From Spirochaetae bacterium HGW-Spirochaetae-2 (lineage in GTDB: Bacteria > Spirochaetota > Spirochaetia > Sphaerochaetales > Sphaerochaetaceae), in NCBI GenBank assembly GCA_002839355.1, contig PGXW01000011.1, positions 1 to 64,000 on the forward strand: DNA of 64,000 nucleotides, given 5' to 3'. The translations under genes were made by a program, and so were the position numbers. Below the pieces are notes generated by a model. That model was given only the letters and a program-made list of their open reading frames with translations. It was not told where the DNA came from and did not search any database. Shown piece after piece: positions 25,921 through 34,764 of the stretch (positions are counted from its first letter, which is position 1; each line of letters begins with the position of its first letter).

Positions 25921-26919
25921 TCACACACTCTCGAATTTGTGGCTGTCGGCAGCCTTGAATAGGGCGAGCAGCACCTTGGTATTGGCCAAGGTCTGTTCAA
26001 GCGACCCCGCGAACGGTTTCCCTTCCAGGGCAGCTTCGGCGAAATTCTCACATTCCAACATGTATTGGTCCACCGGTTCGAAACTATAGGTCTTTACGGC
26101 AGGAGGTTGGGCTCCTGTGAATACTTCATAAATCATTTGGCCCTTCGTATCGCTGTGGAAGGTTTTTCCGACCTCCATCCTGTGGGTATCGGTGTAGAAG
26201 GTCATGGCTGTGTGGAAGGGGTGCCTCATGCCGCAGGCGAAACTCATCTGTCCTCCTGAACGGAACCTCAGGATTCCGGTCGTATGGTGGTCGACTTGGA
26301 ATTGGGGATCCAAGTCCATCGTGCACGCCACCTCGACAGGTTCCTCGCCGAACATCCACCGGGCAACGGTGATCGGGTAGACTCCAATGTCCCAAAGCGC
26401 CCCACCACCCTCCTGGTAGGCATTGCGGATATTGTTCGGATCGGTATTCGTCACGTAAAAGCTACCGTGGGCGCTTTCCAGCTTCCCATACCTTCGACTC
26501 TCGAATTGTGTTTTCAACGATTGCAGCCGCGGTTGGTGGAACATCGCATAGGCCTCGCCGATAAGCTTGCCCGACGACTCGCGCAATCGGATAAGATCCT
26601 CGACATCCTGGACCGACAGCGCAAGGGGCTTCTCACACAACACATGCTTGCCCGCCTCAACCGCCTTACGGGTCCACTGCACATGCAAATGGTTCGGCAA
26701 CGGGTTGTAGATCATATCTATGGTTGGATCGGCCAGCAGTTCCTCGTATGATCCATAGGAAACGGGAATGCCGTTCTCCTTCGCATATGTGGCGGCTTTT
26801 GCCGCATCACGGGATGCCACGGCAACCAATTCGCATTGCTCGCTGGCATGCAGGGAAGGTATCAACTGCTTGCGCGCGATACCTGCGGCTCCCAGTATTC
26901 CCCATCTACTTTTCCTCAT
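25921..26919 (-). CDS. Gfo/Idh/MocA-family oxidoreductase
   Basis: An NAD(P)-dependent sugar-type dehydrogenase of 332 residues: WGILGAAGIARKQLIPSL forms the nucleotide fold, CEKPLALS holds the family's EKP motif, and the C-terminal domain has YQEGGGALWDIGVYPI. AGGAGG lies 6 nt before ATG 26919. The substrate cannot be deduced. It is linked to thrH by a 1-nt gap. Confidence 0.9.
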   Translation of the reverse strand: MRKSRWGILGAAGIARKQLIPSLHASEQCELVAVASRDAAKAATYAKENGIPVSYGSYEELLADPTIDMIYNPLPNHLHVQWTRKAVEAGKHVLCEKPLALSVQDVEDLIRLRESSGKLIGEAYAMFHQPRLQSLKTQFESRRYGKLESAHGSFYVTNTDPNNIRNAYQEGGGALWDIGVYPITVARWMFGEEPVEVACTMDLDPQFQVDHHTTGILRFRSGGQMSFACGMRHPFHTAMTFYTDTHRMEVGKTFHSDTKGQMIYEVFTGAQPPAVKTYSFEPVDQYMLECENFAEAALEGKPFAGSLEQTLANTKVLLALFKAADSHKFESV

Positions 26920-26977
26920 GAATTTCCTCCTGGTCCAACGATTTTCCAATTCTCCCCATATTGCCCATAAATCGACA

Positions 26978-27727
26978 CTATGGCAAGGGCACCAGAACAG
27001 CCGCGACGAACATAAGGGTCTCGGACAACTCTACAGTCGCCCCCAACAGGTCCCCGGTCACACCACCGATTCTCCTTCGCCCCACCACTGCGATGTACAT
27101 GGTGACGGCGAGTCCGGTTCCCAGTACAATTGCCACGACATTCCAAGGCATGAACCCGAAAACGGCCAGAAGCGCCCCGGTCCAGAGCAGGGATGCCAAC
27201 AAGTGCCTCCACGATGCTTCCGCAACCAATCGGCCGGCTGTCCCCCCCTCTGGCCTGGCATAGGGATTCGCCACAGCCTGTAGTACAACGAGGAGACGGG
27301 AGAACAACGGGACAAGAACGAGAAACCCGATATCGCCCGATCCGCAGAGATATGCCACAGCTGTGACCTTCACCGCCAGAGTGAGGCAGAGCGTTATCAC
27401 ACCGAATGCCCCCACATGGGAGTCCTTCATGATCTCCAGGACCCGTTCCCTTGTCCATCCACCCCCGAATCCGTCCGCCATATCGGCCAGGCCATCCAGA
27501 TGGAACGCCCGGGTGAGGATTACCAGAACCGTAACGACCAACGCACCGGTCAAGAACGGAGCACCTACCGGAGCGAGCAGCCATGCGATACCAAATACGC
27601 AAGAACCGAGGACCAGAGCGACCGGAACGAACCAATACAGTGCTGTGGCCGGACTGTCGCTTTCGTTTCCGGGAAATGGAAATATGGTCATTGTCCTGAA
27701 TGCGCTCGCAAGACCTATGCCTTTCAT
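26978..27727 (-). CDS. cobS: Adenosylcobinamide-GDP ribazoletransferase (cobalamin synthase, CobS)
   Basis: An integral membrane enzyme that joins adenosylcobinamide-GDP to alpha-ribazole in the last steps of B12 assembly. Motifs FHLDGLADMADGFGGG and MKDSHVGAFGV are diagnostic, and several hydrophobic helices follow. ATG 27727 overlaps the cobU stop by ATGA; the longer frame upstream lies in cobU. 249 residues, a normal length. Confidence 0.93.
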   Translation of the reverse strand: MKGIGLASAFRTMTIFPFPGNESDSPATALYWFVPVALVLGSCVFGIAWLLAPVGAPFLTGALVVTVLVILTRAFHLDGLADMADGFGGGWTRERVLEIMKDSHVGAFGVITLCLTLAVKVTAVAYLCGSGDIGFLVLVPLFSRLLVVLQAVANPYARPEGGTAGRLVAEASWRHLLASLLWTGALLAVFGFMPWNVVAIVLGTGLAVTMYIAVVGRRRIGGVTGDLLGATVELSETLMFVAAVLVPLP

Positions 27728-28272
27728 GAGCGGACCTCGCCCTTGATAACCACAGGTATCCCGGCCACCATCCACACCACGGTATCGGCGATCTTAGCCA
27801 ACGATTGATTCAGCCAACCGGCGTGGTCCCTGAAATGACGACTCATGGGATCGCCGGGAACAATCCCCTGTCCGACCTCATTGGTCACAATGACAATACG
27901 TGTCGGGGGATCCCCCAAGGCTGCCAAAAATGTGTCTATGTGCGCATACGAATCCTGCAAACCGAAATGGTGTAGGAGATTTCCCACCCATACGGTCATG
28001 CAATCGATAAGGACCACATCAGATTCGGCACCGACCTCTGCCAAGGCAGAAGTCAAATCAAGCGGTTCTTCCACGGTTCGGAAGAACAAGCCTTCCCGTG
28101 CCTTCTGGTGCCGAACGATCCGCAGGCGCATCTCGTCGTCGAACGGTTCGGCGGTCGCCATATACACCCGGTTTCCACCAGTAGCCGTTGCCAAAGTCTC
28201 GGCATAGCTGCTCTTTCCGCTTCTCGCCCCACCAATTACGAGCGTTATGGACGGACAGTGTTCGTTATCCAT
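27724..28272 (-). CDS. cobU: Adenosylcobinamide kinase / guanylyltransferase (CobU)
   Basis: CobU phosphorylates adenosylcobinamide and adds GMP. It has the P-loop GGARSGKSSYAE, VYMATAEPFDDEM and VTNEVGQGIVP, all typical, in 182 residues. It overlaps cobT by 8 nt and cobS by 4 nt, so the three lower-ligand genes are coupled. No corrin-ring genes are in the window, which suggests cobinamide salvage, but they could be elsewhere. Confidence 0.94.
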   Translation of the reverse strand: MDNEHCPSITLVIGGARSGKSSYAETLATATGGNRVYMATAEPFDDEMRLRIVRHQKAREGLFFRTVEEPLDLTSALAEVGAESDVVLIDCMTVWVGNLLHHFGLQDSYAHIDTFLAALGDPPTRIVIVTNEVGQGIVPGDPMSRHFRDHAGWLNQSLAKIADTVVWMVAGIPVVIKGEVRS

Positions 28273-29365
28273 GGAAATCCACTCCTTGCTTCTTCAACAG
28301 TGTGACAGAGTCGGTTACATGCGCACAGGAGAAGCTGGTCATATGCAGGTACAACTGCACAGCCTGGTGGACAATCGACCATCCGACCACAGCTCCAGTG
28401 CCTTCTCCCAATCGCATCCGCAGGGAGAGCAATGGTTCGACCTCCAGGTATCCGAGCAATGCCGGATGCCCTCCCTCGCCCGACTCGTGGCAAAAGACCA
28501 TATAATCGCGTGCATTCGCTTCGACCGATATCGCAACCAGTGCGGCTGTCGAAGCGATGAATCCATCCACAAGCATGACCATGTGCAGCCGGGCAGCCTC
28601 GAGCATACCGCCTGCGATCGCCGCGATCTCGAACCCACCGAATGTTCGCAATACCTCCATCGGACCGGTGGGGTGCCCATGGAATGCAATCGCCTTTGCG
28701 AGGACATCTTTCTTATGTTCCAGAGCGGATGCTGCCAGACCTGCGCCCTTGCCCGTGCATCGGTCGATATCGTACCCGGTGAGGCAGGACATGATAGCCG
28801 AGGAGCTGGAGGTGTTCCCGATTCCCATTTCCCCAAAGGCGATTACCGACCGACCTTCGGCATGAGCCATCTTGACCATCTGGACTCCGCTTTGCATGGC
28901 GGCATGCCTCTGTGAGTGGGTCATGGCCGCGGTTTTTGCGAAATTCTGTGTCCCGAAAGCGATTTTCCTATCCACAATGGGCAAATCGGCGCGAAAATCA
29001 TGGGCCACACCGACGTCGACAACTTTCAGGTCGACACCGTTCAACATGCAGAGCAATCCGATCGCACCGCCGCCTTGGGCAAAGTTTTCACATTGTTGCC
29101 AAGTGATTTCCTGGGGACTCGAGGAGACCCCCTCGGCGACAATCCCGTGGTCGGCTGCAAACAACAACAGCAGGGGCCTTCCCAGATCGGGCAACAATTG
29201 CCTGCGCATGCAGACGATATCGACGACAATCTGCTCCAGGCGTCCAAGGGACAGCTGGGGTTTCGCCTTGGCATCCCATAGTTTCCACGCTTCGGCTGCG
29301 ACCGATGTATCTTTTGGTGTAACGTCCATGACGACAGTGTACCGATGCGCCAATGTGCTGTCCAT
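28265..29365 (-). CDS. cobT: Nicotinate-nucleotide-dimethylbenzimidazole phosphoribosyltransferase (CobT)
   Basis: CobT activates the lower ligand base to alpha-ribazole phosphate. Motifs are LLLFAADHGIVAEGVSSSPQEIT, FGEMGIGNTSSSSA, TGKGAGL, EIAAIAGGMLEAA and the C-terminal LGEGTGAVVGWSIV with the catalytic Glu. 366 residues. GGAGG lies 4 nt before ATG 29365. Only 20 bp separate the start from an upstream terminator-like hairpin, which implies control by readthrough. Confidence 0.94.
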   Translation of the reverse strand: MDSTLAHRYTVVMDVTPKDTSVAAEAWKLWDAKAKPQLSLGRLEQIVVDIVCMRRQLLPDLGRPLLLLFAADHGIVAEGVSSSPQEITWQQCENFAQGGGAIGLLCMLNGVDLKVVDVGVAHDFRADLPIVDRKIAFGTQNFAKTAAMTHSQRHAAMQSGVQMVKMAHAEGRSVIAFGEMGIGNTSSSSAIMSCLTGYDIDRCTGKGAGLAASALEHKKDVLAKAIAFHGHPTGPMEVLRTFGGFEIAAIAGGMLEAARLHMVMLVDGFIASTAALVAISVEANARDYMVFCHESGEGGHPALLGYLEVEPLLSLRMRLGEGTGAVVGWSIVHQAVQLYLHMTSFSCAHVTDSVTLLKKQGVDFHG

Positions 29366-29384
29366 AAGGCCTCCAAGCCTCTAC

Positions 29385-29432
29385 AAAGAAAAGGGACTGT
29401 TGCACCAGCCTTTCGACATACGCAACAGTCCC
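29385..29432 (-). terminator. Terminator or attenuator just upstream of cobT
   Basis: GGGACTGTTGC and GCAACAGTCCC form a perfect 11-bp stem (29393-29403 with 29422-29432); on the minus strand TTTTCTTT follows. It lies after the 5'-nucleotidase gene but only 20 bp before cobT, so cobT transcription must pass it or start inside it. Confidence 0.75.
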
Positions 29433-29438
29433 TGAAAA

Positions 29439-29592
29439 ATGAATGGTATCGCAACCCCAGGGCAAGCCCTGGACCCGGGAGGCTTCGCCTCCGCTGCCGC
29501 CCCATGGGGCGGGGTATCTCACCCTACGTTCCCTGCACTTACTCGGTAATGGACCAATAGTAATTGTTCCGCTACCCTCGTTTCGTTGGGGA
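29439..29592 (+). repeat. Dispersed palindromic repeat, copy A (decayed)
   Basis: The left half is intact: ATGAATGGTATC, then hairpins CCAGGGCAAGCCCTGG, GGAGGCTTCGCCTCC and GCCCCATGGGGC. The right half (CCTGCACTTACTCGGTAATGG... to CGTTTCGTTGGGG) is a diverged version of copies B-D. ATGAATGGT(A/C)TC stands at both ends (29439 and 29593). Confidence 0.85.
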
Positions 29593-29606
29593 ATGAATGG
29601 TCTCGA

Positions 29607-31565
29607 TTACGGTGTAGCGTACAACTTCGGATACGAATTCTTCATGCCCCGTTGTACCCACAGGTTTGGAATAACCAGCCAGTTGTTGTCGACCGTCGGA
29701 ACGATCTCGCCTTTGGTTTCAAATGCTTCCATGAGATAGAATCGCAAATCCTTGTCCGTCGAATACAATATCCGATCCAAGGCCATCTCGCTGGTGATAC
29801 CGGCAGCAGCCAAATGCCCGCCGCCACCTTGTGCACGGTAGGAATTTATGGCGACCACATAGGTGCGGTCCATCAGGAAAGCGCCACCATTGGTCATGGT
29901 CTTAATGGAAACCCGCTGTCCGGCAGGTTTTGTAATATCGACAACATAGTTGATACCGGCAAAACTATCGTAGTTGTAATACCTGGTCGCTGTATCATAG
30001 GTATTGTACCTGGTATTGAACACCAACTTCCCCTCGGCATCCCGCTTGAAGTTGATCAGATCATCGTCCAGGGACTTCATCTGGTTGAACCACTTCTCAT
30101 AGGAGTATTCGAGGAAAGCCTTGATCTCGCGCCCGGTCATTTCCATGGTGAACAACAGGTTCTCGTACGGATAGAGGCTGAACATGTCCCGCACATATAC
30201 CGGACCCTGCTTTATGGTCGCATCCAGGGACAATGGAGCCGATATCGACAGTTCGGCACCAGTCTTCTCAAGTTGTATCTGGTGGATAAGGTCAACGAAC
30301 TTTGAATCGCCGAACATGGAATCGCGCGAAGATATGGTCTCGCTGATCGTTCCGACCTTGCGGGAAACCCAATCGGTCACTTCCTTGACCACCGGTTGGT
30401 ATTTCGCCATGAGTTCGGCATGTGGCGCATACGTATCCATTGCCACCGTCTCGCCATCGACCGAATCCACAACGTAGGAACCGGATGCCGCATCAAACGA
30501 GAATCCGACAGTCGCAACCGCAACCGACCGGCCCCCATTCATGGCTCCGACAATAACCACTTCCTTACCGGAAGGACTCTGTACCACCATGTCGGTATCC
30601 TGGTGGTCATGGCCCGTGAAGATCACGTCGAAACCTTCGACCCTCTGGGCTACCAGCTTGCTGGCATTCTCATTACTCTTCTGGTCGGCGCTTCCGCTAT
30701 AGGTCTCATCGACTCCCGCATGGAACAGGCCGACGATCAAATCGGGCTTTTCCTTCTCCTCGATAATCGGAATCCACTTCGCGGCGGTATCCACCATATC
30801 GTCGAACCGCACACCTTCGTACAGGTTCTGTGGAAGCCATTTTGGGATATAGGGGGTGATCATGCCAAGTACGGCGATGCGCAATCCGTCCCGCTCGACA
30901 ATGGTATAGGGAGGAACCGCAGGCTCTCCCGAATCGATGAAGACGGCATTGGCAGCCAGATAGGGGTAGTTCGCCTGTGCCGCGACACGCAGGTACACCT
31001 GTGGACCAGCTTCGACATCATGGTTCCCCACCGATGCCGCATCGTAGCGCATATCGTTCATCACAGCCGGTACGATATGGGGAGCTTTCGTCTCAACAAA
31101 ATTGTAGTAGTAGACGATAGGTTGCCCCTGCAGCACATCTCCATTGTCCAGCAGGACGACGCTCTGGTCCTTGGCCCGCTGCTCTTCCACGAAGGAAGCA
31201 ACATGCATCTGGCTGGTTGCGGCAGTGGTGTTGCGGATGAAATCATAGGGGAACAGGCTTCCATGCATATCGCTTGTCGCGATGAGTTTTACAATCTTCC
31301 CAGCCGTTGTGGGTACGACTGCCGGTTTGACTGGTGTTGTCGGTGCTGGCGGTGTCACAGTCGCGGCAACCGGTTCGACAACCTTGGGAGCTGGAGCCAC
31401 TGCTGGAGCTGGAACCGGAGCGGGTGCCGGAGCTACAACAGCCGGAGCCGCCGGTTCCTGCACAGGAGCTATCGGCTCCACCGCTTGCGCAGTAGCACAA
31501 CCGGTGAACATGACCGCAACTATCGCGATCACCGCTATTGTCAGGATGAACATACGTTTCTTCAT
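29607..31565 (-). CDS. Lipoprotein 5'-nucleotidase / 2',3'-cyclic phosphodiesterase family
   Basis: The first 23 residues are a lipoprotein signal ending in FTGC, followed by an Ala/Pro/Val-rich linker (about 25-90) that would hold the enzyme away from the membrane. The calcineurin-like metallophosphatase domain has ATSDMHG, LLDNGDVLQGQP, SVGNHDVE and FTGHDHQD; the C-terminal 5'-nucleotidase domain has YPYENLLFTMEMTG and YRAQGGGG. AAGGAGG precedes ATG 31565; 32 in-frame codons upstream lack a ribosome site. Probably scavenges nucleotides in the periplasm. Confidence 0.92.
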   Translation of the reverse strand: MKKRMFILTIAVIAIVAVMFTGCATAQAVEPIAPVQEPAAPAVVAPAPAPVPAPAVAPAPKVVEPVAATVTPPAPTTPVKPAVVPTTAGKIVKLIATSDMHGSLFPYDFIRNTTAATSQMHVASFVEEQRAKDQSVVLLDNGDVLQGQPIVYYYNFVETKAPHIVPAVMNDMRYDAASVGNHDVEAGPQVYLRVAAQANYPYLAANAVFIDSGEPAVPPYTIVERDGLRIAVLGMITPYIPKWLPQNLYEGVRFDDMVDTAAKWIPIIEEKEKPDLIVGLFHAGVDETYSGSADQKSNENASKLVAQRVEGFDVIFTGHDHQDTDMVVQSPSGKEVVIVGAMNGGRSVAVATVGFSFDAASGSYVVDSVDGETVAMDTYAPHAELMAKYQPVVKEVTDWVSRKVGTISETISSRDSMFGDSKFVDLIHQIQLEKTGAELSISAPLSLDATIKQGPVYVRDMFSLYPYENLLFTMEMTGREIKAFLEYSYEKWFNQMKSLDDDLINFKRDAEGKLVFNTRYNTYDTATRYYNYDSFAGINYVVDITKPAGQRVSIKTMTNGGAFLMDRTYVVAINSYRAQGGGGHLAAAGITSEMALDRILYSTDKDLRFYLMEAFETKGEIVPTVDNNWLVIPNLWVQRGMKNSYPKLYATP

Positions 31566-31662
31566 GGGTTCCTCCTTGGTCCACATGTGGTAATTGTACC
31601 GCATCGTTGGTGTAAAAAAAATTGGCACGATAAGTGTACAGCTACCGGCGAATATTCTCAAG

Positions 31663-31690
31663 TTACTTTCGCAATCACCGGCGTTATGAT
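31663..31690 (+). promoter_or_regulatory. Promoter of the DMT-type transporter, very short leader
   Basis: TTACTT (31663-31668), 16-bp spacer, TATGAT (31685-31690). The expected start of transcription near 31697 lies 5 nt before the ATG, and there is no clear Shine-Dalgarno site. Confidence 0.5.
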
Positions 31691-31701
31691 AAGCTCGGGG
31701 T

Positions 31702-32619
31702 ATGCATAGGGCAACAGATTATCTCCTCGCCAGTGCCATTGGCAGCATGATCTCGTTCATGGTGGTGTTCAACACCAGATTCGGTGAAGTGTCGGACATG
31801 TCTGTCTCGTTCATCTTCAACCATGCCATCGGAGTGGTTGCCATAACCATCATCCTGGCATTCCTGCGGATAAGACGGGGGAAACCGGCACAACGGCAGA
31901 AGGCTCCCTGGTACTTGTGGTTCGGAGGCGCCTTCGGTTTCCTTATCCTGAATTCCAATTATATCACCATTGTCCATATCGGAGCATCGCTGGCCATGGC
32001 GACCGCCGTCTTCGGACAGTCACTGGGATCACTGTTGTTCGACTTGACCGGATTCATGGGTAGGAAGACCTACGCCATCAGCCGCAAGAAGGCTTTCACC
32101 CTCACGGTGAGTTTCATAGGAATTGCGATCATGGCATCCCAGGGAGGAACCTTCGCCATCCCCTATGTGGTGATCGGTGTGTTGACCGGCATCATCACCA
32201 TGATCCAGATGGTCTACAACTCCAGGTTCGCCGCATACAAGGGTGTGTTCTTCAGTGCAAGGAACAATGTCCTCAGCGGGTTGGTCATTGCTGTCGTGGT
32301 CTATGCGATCACGTCGGCAGACGCGACACTCGAAGCGTTTGCCACTGTCGGGGAAGTACCGGTCCCCCTCATGCTTGGAGGTGGATTGCTTGCCGTATTG
32401 GTCGTTTCGGGAACCAACCATGTCATCCCCCGGATCCCTGCGATCTATTCCGCATTACTTCTCAGCTCGTCCCAGATCATCACATCGATTGTCCTGGACT
32501 ACTACATGTACGACCTGTTCAGTACCCGACTTCTTGTCGGGGCAATCGTCATATTGATCGGTATGATGGGCAATGTATTCATCGACTGGAAGGAAAAGCA
32601 ACCTATTGTACGCCCGTAG
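31702..32619 (+). CDS. DMT-superfamily transporter with two YdcZ (DUF606)-like halves
   Basis: A 305-residue, very hydrophobic protein with about ten predicted membrane helices. Two similar halves are seen: LASAIGSMISFMVVFNTRFGEVS...SFIFNHAIG and ITMIQMVYNSRFAAYKGVFFSARNNVLSG, which is the pattern of the DUF606/YdcZ family in duplicate. Substrate unknown. It is divergent from the 5'-nucleotidase gene and converges on the MutY-like gene 3 bp later. Confidence 0.82.
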   Translation: MHRATDYLLASAIGSMISFMVVFNTRFGEVSDMSVSFIFNHAIGVVAITIILAFLRIRRGKPAQRQKAPWYLWFGGAFGFLILNSNYITIVHIGASLAMATAVFGQSLGSLLFDLTGFMGRKTYAISRKKAFTLTVSFIGIAIMASQGGTFAIPYVVIGVLTGIITMIQMVYNSRFAAYKGVFFSARNNVLSGLVIAVVVYAITSADATLEAFATVGEVPVPLMLGGGLLAVLVVSGTNHVIPRIPAIYSALLLSSSQIITSIVLDYYMYDLFSTRLLVGAIVILIGMMGNVFIDWKEKQPIVRP

Positions 32620-32622
32620 GAG

Positions 32623-33537
32623 TTAGTGGGGAATCCCATACCGTTGGGACGGTTCTTCGGACACTGCCGGCAACAACGAGATGAACCCTTCCGCTTCGAG
32701 CGCCGAGAGACAAGAGCCGATCCGTTCCCGTTCGAAGGGCAATTGCCTGCACAAGCTTTCGAAGTCCTGCGGACCCTGCTCAGTGAACACGAGGAGCAAC
32801 ATGCCACGGATCTGTCTGTTGGAATCTTCGAATTTCGATTGTCGGGAGTAATGCGCACTCCGACGGTTCGGATTCACCACCTGTTTCTTCAACAGCACAC
32901 CATAATCCATCAAGGCATAGTACCAATGCTTGTAGTCTGTCTGCAGGTCCAACAATTGTGCGAGTTCACTTCTCAACTGGGCATCGGCCACCTGCTGCTC
33001 GTTTGGATGGAACTGGTGGATCAGCACCCGCCTGATATTCGTCTCCAGATATATGGACTTCTCATGGTGGGAGAAGGCCATGACAGCAGCTGCCGTAGCG
33101 GGACCTATCATGGGAAATTCCTGCAGGGTTTGGTAATCGTTGGGGAGTGTCCATCCATAGGCAACACTTTTCTGGGCGATGGTGCGCAAGGCCAATGCCC
33201 GCCGATTGTATCCAAGGCCTTTCCAGGCGGACAGCACTTCAAGCAGGGAAGAGGAAGCCATGGCCTCGAAATCGGGCCACAGCGAAAGAAACTGCTCGTA
33301 TTTCGGAAGTACCCGTTCGGTCTGGGTCTGTTGCAACATGAGTTCGGACAAGAGTATCCGATATGGATCATCGGTCTCACGCCAAGGAAAACTCCGGCCT
33401 TCCCTCTGGTACAGGGACCAGACGAAATCCGACAACCGGGCCAGAGCCTGTCCATACGATTCGGGGTCGAGATCTTTCAGGCTGACACTTTCAAGCACCC
33501 GGGCATCCGAGCCCCCGTCATTCATGCGGTTGTTCAT
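32623..33537 (-). CDS. MutY-like HhH-GPD DNA glycosylase without FeS cluster
   Basis: The N-terminal half matches A/G-specific adenine glycosylases: SFPWRETDDPYRILLSELMLQQTQTERVLPKYEQF, with the catalytic Glu of SELMLQQTQ, and FPMIGPATAAAVMAF as the helix-hairpin-helix. The usual catalytic Asp (LDGNVKRV or VDTNVRRV) is Glu here: LETNIRRV. The four cysteines of the [4Fe-4S] loop are absent; NPNRRSAHYSRQSKF stands there. There is no NUDT1-like C-terminal domain. It may act on another lesion. The start is uncertain (33537, 33525 or further upstream); it overlaps the transporter gene. Confidence 0.82.
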   Translation of the reverse strand: MNNRMNDGGSDARVLESVSLKDLDPESYGQALARLSDFVWSLYQREGRSFPWRETDDPYRILLSELMLQQTQTERVLPKYEQFLSLWPDFEAMASSSLLEVLSAWKGLGYNRRALALRTIAQKSVAYGWTLPNDYQTLQEFPMIGPATAAAVMAFSHHEKSIYLETNIRRVLIHQFHPNEQQVADAQLRSELAQLLDLQTDYKHWYYALMDYGVLLKKQVVNPNRRSAHYSRQSKFEDSNRQIRGMLLLVFTEQGPQDFESLCRQLPFERERIGSCLSALEAEGFISLLPAVSEEPSQRYGIPH

Positions 33538-34708
33538 GTATCTCGGCGGGAAGTTTTTGGGTAGTACCATTGTGGTTCGACCGGTCGGATCGCCGCTTTT
33601 CACGCTCGGCCCTGCGTTTTGCCCGTTCGCGGGCCCTACGCCGTTCCTCCTCGACCACTTTCCGATACGACCGTCCGCTTCCGATCATTACCGCGACCGG
33701 CTTGAGCGACTGGACATTGGCACACACTATCTGCAGGACGCTGGTGATGGGAACGGCCAGGAACATACCGGCGACACCCCAGATAAAGCCCCACAACGAC
33801 AACGAAACGAGAATGACGAAGGGGCTGAGATTCAGCTGGACACCTTGGATACGCGGGTCGAGGATATTTCCGAGCACCGTCTGTATGGAAATCATGAGCA
33901 CAGCCACATAGATGATGTTCGCCCAGTTGGGAAAGAACTGCAGCAGTGCCATGGTGATGGTCATGAGGGTGATGATGATCGAGCCGATGCTTGGGATAAA
34001 GTTGAGGATAAACGCCAACACACCCCACATGATGGCAAAATCCAAGCCGGTGGCGAGACAGGCCAGGTAGAACAGGACACCGGTCGCCAAGCTTATCAAA
34101 GCCTTGAGCAGCAGGTATTTGGAAATCTGGCGATTGACCCGTTCGAAGAGGACAGCCACCCGCATCCCTTTTCCACCGGGTGCCGCGATCTTCAACTTGG
34201 GGATGAGCGATTGGCGTTCCAGCAAGAGGAAAAGCACGAAGATATAGATAAGCGAAGCCATGGAGATGACATTGATCGCTTTGCCACTTACCGAAGACAG
34301 GGAGCTCAGTATGATTCCCTGCCAATCGAAATTCAGGTAGGTCAGGAAACTTGTGCCTGCATCCAAATCGAGCTTCTCGGCGACCCATGCATCGATTACG
34401 GTGAAACGGCGGATATACATGGGCAAACGCTGCACAAGCCGGTCGATGGTAAAGAAGAAGAACCACCCGGCGGACAGCAGGATAATCAACAACAGCAGCA
34501 TGGCAATGACGACACCGAGCCAGCGGGGGACCTTCATTTTCTCCAACCGGTTGAGGAACGGATTGAAAAGCAGGAATAGGAACACCGAGATTATGAGTGG
34601 CAATGTCACCGTGCCGGCAATTTTCAAAGCCGCGGCAACCAAAATGACGGCAATGACCAGCAGTGCTGTCTTGGCTGCATCCCTAGGCGTTCTTGTAGTC
34701 TCCAACAT
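33518..34708 (-). CDS. AI-2E family transporter (YhhT/PerM-like)
   Basis: A 396-residue protein with eight or so membrane helices in the family order: an N-terminal helix pair, a soluble loop, then FILNFIPSIGSIIIT and LGNILDPRIQGVQLNLSPFVILVSLSLWGFIWGVAGMFLAVPI, which are signature segments. The C-terminus is a highly basic tail (ERRRARERAKRRAEREKRRS). Substrate is unknown; members have been linked to autoinducer-2 export or ion transport. Its end overlaps the MutY-like start. Confidence 0.9.
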   Translation of the reverse strand: MLETTRTPRDAAKTALLVIAVILVAAALKIAGTVTLPLIISVFLFLLFNPFLNRLEKMKVPRWLGVVIAMLLLLIILLSAGWFFFFTIDRLVQRLPMYIRRFTVIDAWVAEKLDLDAGTSFLTYLNFDWQGIILSSLSSVSGKAINVISMASLIYIFVLFLLLERQSLIPKLKIAAPGGKGMRVAVLFERVNRQISKYLLLKALISLATGVLFYLACLATGLDFAIMWGVLAFILNFIPSIGSIIITLMTITMALLQFFPNWANIIYVAVLMISIQTVLGNILDPRIQGVQLNLSPFVILVSLSLWGFIWGVAGMFLAVPITSVLQIVCANVQSLKPVAVMIGSGRSYRKVVEEERRRARERAKRRAEREKRRSDRSNHNGTTQKLPAEIHEQPHE

Positions 34709-34727
34709 GCTCCCACTATATGCCAGC

Positions 34728-34756
34728 TTGGATAATACTGCAATATCTGATATGAA
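34728..34756 (+). promoter_or_regulatory. Promoter of the TrmJ-like gene, predicts a leaderless mRNA
   Basis: TTGGAT (34728-34733), 17-bp spacer, TATGAA (34751-34756). The predicted start at about 34763 is 2 nt before the ATG at 34765. No ribosome site is present. Confidence 0.5.
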
Positions 34757-34764
34757 ATGCGTAT

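Noticed and set aside
29366-29606. Cobalamin riboswitch upstream of cobT
   Set aside because: The B12-box and the conserved aptamer core are not found on the minus strand; a decayed palindromic repeat fills the region.
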